From: Oligoflexia bacterium | GTDB lineage: Bacteria; Bdellovibrionota; UBA1018 | Length of the DNA: 14,315 nucleotides | Direction: 5' to 3' | Assembly (NCBI GenBank): GCA_903928955.1 | Contig: CAIYTD010000194.1 | Span: 1-14,315, forward strand | Shown: piece by piece, positions 9,912-14,315 of the stretch | How positions within the stretch are numbered: position 1 is the first letter of the stretch | How the letters are laid out: each line of letters begins with the position of its first letter | Program-made: the position numbers and the translations under genes | The notes under the pieces: model-generated | What the model saw: the letters and a program-made list of their open reading frames with translations, nothing else | Told to the model about the DNA's origin: nothing | Databases searched by the model: none

Positions 9912-9920
9912 TGTGGATAA
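9912..9920 (-). promoter_or_regulatory. Consensus DnaA box
   Basis: The minus strand reads TTATCCACA, identical to the strong E. coli-type DnaA box (TTATNCACA). It lies in the rsmG-parA gap, 71 bases before the parA start codon. It is the only exact copy I found in the window, so there is no DnaA-box cluster to mark an origin here. It could let DnaA influence parA expression or be one outlying site of a nearby oriC. A chance match is possible, but the intergenic location and genome context favour function. Confidence 0.45.
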
Positions 9921-9968
9921 TCAAGCTTAGCCAAACTTTGGGTGCACATTGTGCGACTACCTTGTTCA

Positions 9969-9997
9969 AGACTAGTCGTGAATACCCATAGTGGCAA
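9969..9997 (-). promoter_or_regulatory. Candidate promoter of parAB
   Basis: Minus strand TTGCCA (9997-9992, 5/6 match) and TAGTCT (9974-9969, 4/6) are spaced by exactly 17 bases, about 130 bases before the parA ATG. The -10 overlaps a perfect palindrome GACTAGTC (9970-9977). A near-palindrome CTTGTTCAAG (9961-9970) and an inverted repeat GCACA-T-TGTGC (9944-9954) follow. These could be operator half-sites for autoregulation. The absence of a terminator after rsmG means parA may also be read from upstream. Confidence 0.3.
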
Positions 9998-10032
9998 GAG
10001 GATTTTTATGAATATTCACTTTGAAATTTGGC

Positions 10033-10677
10033 CTATTTATTCAAGCAGGACCGAGTCAGGAGAATTATTTTTCTTATTTTGTTCTCTGGACCCACAGTAT
10101 AAGCATGAATACTCTTTAAAATAAGCTCTTTTCTAAATTTGGTTTGATTAAATTCCTCCCACTCCGAATCCCATTTTGGACCTTTGAGTAAAATTAAATC
10201 GTTCCACGTAGAACTCCTTCTTAACCAAGAATAGATTCGTGAAATAGAACCAACTGCTCGAATCACGATCGAACTGACTTTTTTTTGTAAAAGAAACTCC
10301 TCTGCTCGACCAGAATAAACAGACACATCGAGGTCCAGCGCCAAAAATTGGACCGCGTGCTTAAGATATTCAGCCTTCCTCACTTCCGACTCAGCAAGAA
10401 TCCACACCCCTTCTTCCACCAAGGCTGACAAAAGTCCCGGAATTCCAGCCCCCGATCCCAAATCCAGGGCAGGATATTTCACCCACCCAGTTTTTAAGAG
10501 CTCTCGAACGTCCTGTAAATGCCCAAAATAAAAATCAGAGGGTGAAAAAAGCCGGGTTAAATTTTGGGACCCATTTTCTTTCAAAAGCAGCCGATAGAAA
10601 GCCATCACTTTCGATTGAGCACTCTGAGTGAGTGGAAAAGGATCATTCTCTAGTAGTTGCTGAAGAATTTCAGACAT
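10033..10677 (-). CDS. rsmG: 16S rRNA m7G527 methyltransferase RsmG (GidB)
   Basis: RsmG, 214 residues: a SAM-dependent methyltransferase that methylates N7 of G527 in 16S rRNA. The SAM-binding loop is ALDLGSGAGIPGL (70-82). E96-S97 with R100-K101-A-x-Y-L follows the family's second motif (E-S-x-x-R-K-A-x-F-L), and the I-R-A-V motif at 139-142 carries the conserved Arg140. The N-terminal N-L-T-R (39-42) and H-L-Q-D (53-56) correspond to the family's N-L-T and H-x-x-D blocks. The middle and C-terminal parts are more divergent than in model proteins, but length is normal. The ATG overlaps the mnmG stop by eight bases, with GAGGG six bases upstream. A parS-like sequence sits within codons 155-159. 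Confidence 0.95.
   Translation of the reverse strand: MSEILQQLLENDPFPLTQSAQSKVMAFYRLLLKENGSQNLTRLFSPSDFYFGHLQDVRELLKTGWVKYPALDLGSGAGIPGLLSALVEEGVWILAESEVRKAEYLKHAVQFLALDLDVSVYSGRAEEFLLQKKVSSIVIRAVGSISRIYSWLRRSSTWNDLILLKGPKWDSEWEEFNQTKFRKELILKSIHAYTVGPENKIRKIILLTRSCLNK
10201..10214. promoter_or_regulatory. Candidate parS centromere site inside rsmG
   Basis: The plus strand reads GTTCCACGTAGAAC, 13 of 14 identical to the palindrome GTTCCACGTGGAAC used as parS in Myxococcus xanthus, and 12 of 14 identical to the Bacillus core GTTCCACGTGAAAC. It lies within codons for S-S-T-W-N in a poorly conserved part of RsmG, about 360 bp upstream of parA. Its closeness to parAB and its near-palindromic form support the call. 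The single deviation and lack of a second copy in the window keep it tentative. Confidence 0.45.
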
Positions 10678-12574
10678 CGAGTTCCCTCTTTGATTTTTGA
10701 GACTGCATTTTAAGATAAATCATCAAATGTGCTACTGCAGCAGGAGTCACTCCAGCCATACGAGAAACCTGTCCAATGGTTTCGGGGCGAGTCAACTTCA
10801 AGCGCCCTTTGACCTCATTTGAAAGCCCGGCTACCTCATTAAAATCCAGTGTAGAAGGCACCCGAAGCATCTCATTCTTTCTGACTCCCTCGAGCAGATC
10901 AAGATCCCTCCGAATATATCCTTCATATTTGACTTGGATTTCTACCTGCTCCCAAACATCGGAGGGTGCGTCTAAATTTTGCAAACCCAACTCGCAAAGG
11001 CCTTCCCAATTTACCTCAGGCCTTCGCAAAAATGCTTCTCCTGAAACACGGTCCTTGAGAGGACTCATTCCCTTTTCGGCCATCCAAGAAAGCGCACGTT
11101 CATCAGGAAGGATATAAAACTGGCTAAGTTCACTTTTACAGTTCTCTATTTCCTTTTTTTTCTGAATGAAAAAGGCGTACTGCTTCTCTGTTAGGAGTCC
11201 CAGCCGCCAGCCTTGCTCACTCAAACGCAAATCAGCATTATCCTCCCTTAAGAGAAGGCGATGCTCCGCTCTAGAAGTAAACATCCGATAGGGTTCATCT
11301 GCACCTTTGAGAACAAGATCATCAGCCAATACACCGATATACGCATCGGATCTTTGCAGGATGAAAGGATCTTTCTTCTGAACTAAAAGCGCAGCATTGA
11401 TCCCAGCCATCAAACCCTGAGCACCTGCCTCTTCATATCCCGAAGTGCCATTAATTTGCCCGGCACAAAACAAGCCTGAAACATCCTGAGACTCAAATGT
11501 TGCCCGAAGCTGTCTCGCATCAATACAATCGTACTCAACTGCATACCCGTAGCGAATGAATTCTGCGTTTTCGAGACCCACAATAGAATGGACAAATTTT
11601 TCCTGAACATCTCTTGGCAAGCTCGTTGAAATTCCATTTACATACACTGAATCTGTGTTCAGTCCCTCTGGCTCTAGAAAAATCTGATGCCGCTCACGTT
11701 CCCGAAAACGCTTCACCTTATCCTCAATGGAAGGACAATATCTTGGACCTAGACCCTGAATCAGCCCAGTAAATAAGGGGGATCTGGAAAAATTCTCCTC
11801 GATAATATCATGCGTCTTTAGGTTCGTATAAGTAATGTGGCAATGGACTTGCGGAAGACAGGGAAATGGATCAGGTTTCGAATAAAAAGAAAAAGCAACG
11901 GGGTTCTCATCCCCAGCCTGTGCCTCCAAACAACTATAATCAATACTTTTCTGAGACAACCGAGGAGGTGTGCCCGTCTTCAGTCTCCCTAAGCGAAATC
12001 CGAGTCGAGCAAGACTTCCACTTAACCCTAAAGCAGACGGATCCCCAAATCTTCCTCCTTCTGTTTGCTCGAGCCCCGTAAACATCAGCCCTTTTAAAAA
12101 AGTCCCCGAAGTTACGACTACCGACCGACATCCGATAAGACTTCCATCCTTGAGCCTGACGCCTGAAACGTGCCTCCCACCTGCCACATAATCGGTCACG
12201 ATTTCATCAACTTCAGCAGTCATGATCTGAAGACCCGGTGTGCGTGCAAGCCATTCCTGCATCCTTTTTTCATACAGTGCTCGATCACATTGAGCTCGAG
12301 AAGACCGAACAGCAGGGCCTTTGCTCCCATTGAGCCTCCGGTATTGTATCGCCGTTTGATCCGTAATGATGGCCATAATGCCCCCTAGAGCATCTACTTC
12401 CTTAATCAGCTGGCCCTTAGCAAGTCCTCCCATGGCCGGATTACAGGACATTGCTCCAATGCGATGAGCGTCCAACGTAACTAAAACGGTAGAACAACCC
12501 ATTCGAGCGGCAGCCGAAGCTGCTTCACAGCCTGCATGACCTCCCCCTATAACAACAATATCAAAGTCTTTCAT
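10670..12574 (-). CDS. mnmG: tRNA uridine-5-carboxymethylaminomethyl modification enzyme MnmG (GidA)
   Basis: MnmG, 634 residues: an FAD enzyme that works with MnmE to install cmnm5/nm5 groups on wobble U34 of certain tRNAs, using methylene-tetrahydrofolate. Numbered from the chosen ATG: the FAD Rossmann motif is I-G-G-G-H-A-G-C-E-A-A (9-19); S-C-N-P-A-M-G-G (43-50) and Y-C-P-S-I-E-D-K-V (279-287) carry the two conserved cysteines C44 and C280; GTFLKGLMFTG is at 157-167 and GLFCAGQINGTSGYEEAGAQ at 367-386. The C-terminal helical domain for tRNA/MnmE contact ends near L-M-I-Y-L-K-M-Q. The frame extends 13 codons to a TTG at 12613 that overlaps the aroQ stop, but the family begins at M-K-D-F-D-I-V-V-I-G-G-G. 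Neither start has a strong ribosome binding site. MnmE is not beside it. Confidence 0.98.
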   Translation of the reverse strand: MKDFDIVVIGGGHAGCEAASAAARMGCSTVLVTLDAHRIGAMSCNPAMGGLAKGQLIKEVDALGGIMAIITDQTAIQYRRLNGSKGPAVRSSRAQCDRALYEKRMQEWLARTPGLQIMTAEVDEIVTDYVAGGRHVSGVRLKDGSLIGCRSVVVTSGTFLKGLMFTGLEQTEGGRFGDPSALGLSGSLARLGFRLGRLKTGTPPRLSQKSIDYSCLEAQAGDENPVAFSFYSKPDPFPCLPQVHCHITYTNLKTHDIIEENFSRSPLFTGLIQGLGPRYCPSIEDKVKRFRERERHQIFLEPEGLNTDSVYVNGISTSLPRDVQEKFVHSIVGLENAEFIRYGYAVEYDCIDARQLRATFESQDVSGLFCAGQINGTSGYEEAGAQGLMAGINAALLVQKKDPFILQRSDAYIGVLADDLVLKGADEPYRMFTSRAEHRLLLREDNADLRLSEQGWRLGLLTEKQYAFFIQKKKEIENCKSELSQFYILPDERALSWMAEKGMSPLKDRVSGEAFLRRPEVNWEGLCELGLQNLDAPSDVWEQVEIQVKYEGYIRRDLDLLEGVRKNEMLRVPSTLDFNEVAGLSNEVKGRLKLTRPETIGQVSRMAGVTPAAVAHLMIYLKMQSQKSKRELDV

Positions 12575-12609
12575 GATGTCCGATTGATACCATTGGGTAT
12601 TCCTTCTCG

Positions 12610-13053
12610 TCAATCGCTCATCTCAGGAGATGAAAGAAGACATTCCATCGCCAGAATATAAGACTGTAAGCCTAATCCTGAAATTTGCTTTAAACAAACA
12701 GCTTCTAAAACTGAAACCTTTCTAAATTCTTCTCGTTTATAAATATCGCTCAAATGAACTTCAATTGTTGGTATTGAAATACTCGAAATAGCATCTCTAA
12801 TCGCATAGGAATAATGAGTATAAGCGGCAGGATTAAAAACAATTCCATCTGCCCACTTCCTATATTTATGCAGTAAATCGATCAATACCCCTTCGGAATT
12901 AGACTGATGAATTCTTAATTGAATACCTTTTTTTTTACCAAAAGAGCGCAATTTTTGATTAAGCTGGATTAATGTCATAGAACCATAAACAGAAGGCTCC
13001 CGCTCACCCAATAAATTCAAATTAGGACCATGCAGCACCAAGATATTTTTCAA
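12610..13053 (-). CDS. aroQ: Type II 3-dehydroquinate dehydratase
   Basis: AroQ, 147 residues: the dodecameric type II enzyme that dehydrates 3-dehydroquinate to 3-dehydroshikimate (third step to chorismate). L-V-L-H-G-P-N-L-N-L-L-G-E-R-E-P (5-20) is the N-terminal signature. Catalytic Y23 and R18 lie in the lid loop; N74 and H80 are in F-N-P-A-A-Y-T-H; H100 and R111 are in E-V-H-L-S-D and R-E-E-F-R. All catalytic residues are present. The start is a TTG overlapping the aroB stop (TTGA); no ATG exists near the conserved N-terminus, so the rare start appears real and translation is probably coupled to aroB. It acts on the product of the neighbouring aroB enzyme. Confidence 0.97.
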   Translation of the reverse strand: MKNILVLHGPNLNLLGEREPSVYGSMTLIQLNQKLRSFGKKKGIQLRIHQSNSEGVLIDLLHKYRKWADGIVFNPAAYTHYSYAIRDAISSISIPTIEVHLSDIYKREEFRKVSVLEAVCLKQISGLGLQSYILAMECLLSSPEMSD

Positions 13054-14153
13054 AACTGAGACCCCAATATGAGTAACTTGTAGGCAGACTGCAGGTCTTT
13101 ATATGTAATACCAGAAAGAGAAACCGCTTGCCCCAAATTTTTCAATAAAACAAAATGAATTTTACCCTCCCTAGCCTTCTTGTCTTGAGTCATCGATTTA
13201 AAAAATTCTGGAAAAATAATATTTTCAGGAAGGGGTGGCACATGAAGTTGAGATAAAAAGAAATCGACTTCTTCGCGTATTGGAGAAGGGAGTATTTTTT
13301 TTACATGAGACAAAGCGAGTGCAAAACGCATCCCCCAAATAACCGCCTCACCATGCTGAAATCTTCGGTATTGCGTCTTGGACTCTAATGCATGACCAAA
13401 GGTATGTCCAAAATTCAAAGCCTCACGAATGCCTGTTCGGTCCAATGCATCTTTTCTGACTATTTTAGCTTTCCATTGAAGACATTTTTGAATAGCTAAA
13501 CTTAAAACTGCTGGTTCTAAATTTAGAATCTGATCAGAATTTTTTTTTAAAAACTGAAAAAATTTTGGATCAAAAATTAACCCATATTTGATCATCTCAC
13601 CAAAACCTGAGAGAATATCCCGAGGACCTAAGGTATTTAAAAATGCTGTGTCACAAATCACAAGCGAAGGCTGATGGAAAGTGCCAATCAAATTTTTTCC
13701 TTTGAGATGATTGATACCCGTTTTTCCGCCAACGGAGCTATCGACTTGAGCCAATAGTGTAGTAGGAACTCCCACCCAAGGAATTCCCCTTAAATAGGTA
13801 GAAGCTATAAATCCGGCCGCATCTCCGATTGTGCCGCCCCCCAATGCGAACAATACAGAATCTCGATCGGCTTTCCCGCGCACGAGCCGATCATAAAGAG
13901 GATAAATAGAATGAAAGTCTTTTAATTGCTCTCCCGCATGAACAGAAATTTCAGAAATTTCCCACCCACTCCGCTGAAGTGCAGTGATTAACATTTCTCG
14001 AGGCGCTCTTAATTTTTGATCCACCAAAATAAAAGCCCGTTTCGAAGGCTGATCCAGGAGCCATTTTCCTATGTGAGCCACTGCTCCAGCCCCAATATGA
14101 ACTGAATGAGAATTTGACCCACATTCAACAAGTAATTTTTTGAAGTTCGACAT
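13050..14153 (-). CDS. aroB: 3-dehydroquinate synthase
   Basis: AroB, 367 residues: converts DAHP to 3-dehydroquinate with NAD+ and a divalent metal (second step to chorismate). The NAD-binding glycine motif A-L-G-G-G-T-I-G-D is at 103-111, then P-T-T-L-L-A-Q-V-D-S-S-V-G-G-K-T-G-I (130-147). Metal ligands are E186 (in G-F-G-E-M-I-K-Y-G), H250 (N-F-G-H-T-F-G-H) and H267 (Q-H-G-E-A-V). The C-terminal D-K-K motif at 324-326 is also typical. Length is normal and no key residue is missing. The ATG lies seven bases after the upstream kinase stop, with no strong ribosome binding site, suggesting coupling. It overlaps aroQ by four bases. Confidence 0.98.
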   Translation of the reverse strand: MSNFKKLLVECGSNSHSVHIGAGAVAHIGKWLLDQPSKRAFILVDQKLRAPREMLITALQRSGWEISEISVHAGEQLKDFHSIYPLYDRLVRGKADRDSVLFALGGGTIGDAAGFIASTYLRGIPWVGVPTTLLAQVDSSVGGKTGINHLKGKNLIGTFHQPSLVICDTAFLNTLGPRDILSGFGEMIKYGLIFDPKFFQFLKKNSDQILNLEPAVLSLAIQKCLQWKAKIVRKDALDRTGIREALNFGHTFGHALESKTQYRRFQHGEAVIWGMRFALALSHVKKILPSPIREEVDFFLSQLHVPPLPENIIFPEFFKSMTQDKKAREGKIHFVLLKNLGQAVSLSGITYKDLQSAYKLLILGSQF

Positions 14154-14160
14154 AAAAACT

Positions 14161-14315
14161 TTATTTCACTTTTTGAACAATTTGTTGAGCTATTTCTTCA
14201 GGAGAATAAAAGTCAGTATCCAACCTCATGTCAAATGGACTATCACTCTCTTCCCGTTGCTGAAGAAGATCCAAAATTTTTGACTTTTGAATATTCCAAT
14301 CATCTGTTTCAAAAA
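14161..14315 (-). CDS. C-terminal fragment of a small kinase (shikimate kinase by context)
   Basis: The last 50 codons of a gene that begins beyond the right edge, read in the frame ending TAA at 14161. The residues include F-E-T-D-D-W-N-I-Q-K-S-K, L-L-Q-Q-R-E-E, then D-M-R-L-D-T-D-F-Y-S-P-E-E-I-A-Q-Q-I-V. The ending hydrophobic-D/N-T-D-x-x-S-P-E-E-x-A fits the C-terminus of P-loop nucleoside- or shikimate-kinase-type proteins. The stop lies seven bases before aroB, where aroK is commonly found. Against that, the shikimate-kinase pattern (R-x-x-x-Y-x-x-x-A-D) is not clear, and a cytidylate-kinase-like protein would fit equally. The P-loop is outside the window. Confidence 0.6.
   Translation of the reverse strand, partial: FETDDWNIQKSKILDLLQQREESDSPFDMRLDTDFYSPEEIAQQIVQKVK

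Noticed and set aside
10009..10018. Perfect palindrome TGAATATTCA just after rsmG
   Set aside because: A fully AT-rich 10-mer with no loop and no U-tract context; not a terminator and too short to call an operator.
12575..12613. TTG-initiated 13-residue extension of mnmG overlapping the aroQ stop
   Set aside because: The FAD-binding N-terminus of the family starts at the ATG at 12574; the extension has no family similarity that I recognise. It cannot be fully excluded because neither start has a good ribosome binding site.

Overview
The window is a gene-dense bacterial chromosomal segment, AT-leaning (roughly 40-45% GC by eye). Every gene I can support lies on the minus strand, so transcription runs from the right end to the left. 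The order P-loop kinase (partial) - aroB - aroQ - mnmG - rsmG - parA - parB - bactofilin - atpF' - atpF - atpH - atpA - atpG - atpD - atpC - secreted protein combines two familiar blocks. The mnmG-rsmG-parA-parB block is typically origin-proximal. It runs directly into a bactofilin gene and an F1 ATP synthase operon with two b-type subunits, an arrangement known from the former Deltaproteobacteria (Geobacter-, Myxococcus- and Bdellovibrio-type lineages). I therefore infer a deltaproteobacterial-grade organism, perhaps Bdellovibrionota-like; the species cannot be named from the sequence.

Right part (about 12.6-14.3 kb): the 3' end of a small kinase (shikimate kinase by context only), then 3-dehydroquinate synthase and type II 3-dehydroquinate dehydratase, i.e. 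early chorismate synthesis. The genes are tightly packed, and aroB and aroQ overlap by a TTGA stop/start.

Middle part (about 7.6-12.6 kb): the tRNA-modification flavoprotein MnmG and the 16S rRNA methyltransferase RsmG overlap. A 190-bp gap follows, holding a candidate promoter, several palindromes, a perfect DnaA-box consensus and a strong minus-strand hairpin just ahead of the parA ribosome binding site. ParA and ParB (chromosome segregation) and a bactofilin (cytoskeletal beta-helix polymer) follow. A parS-like 14-mer, one base from the palindrome GTTCCACGTGGAAC, lies inside rsmG about 360 bp upstream of parA.

Left part (about 0.2-7.6 kb): the peripheral stalk and F1 genes of ATP synthase (b', b, delta, alpha, gamma, beta, epsilon). 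Subunits a and c are absent, so the Fo membrane-ring genes must lie elsewhere. A long hairpin follows atpC, then a lone gene for an unrecognised exported protein, and a 177-bp AT-rich flank without a supported gene.

All large genes look intact. I saw no mobile element, CRISPR array, tRNA or rRNA. The region is mainly housekeeping; the observations most worth checking concern the segregation locus (parS-like site, DnaA box, leader hairpin, coupled bactofilin) and the unrecognised exported protein.
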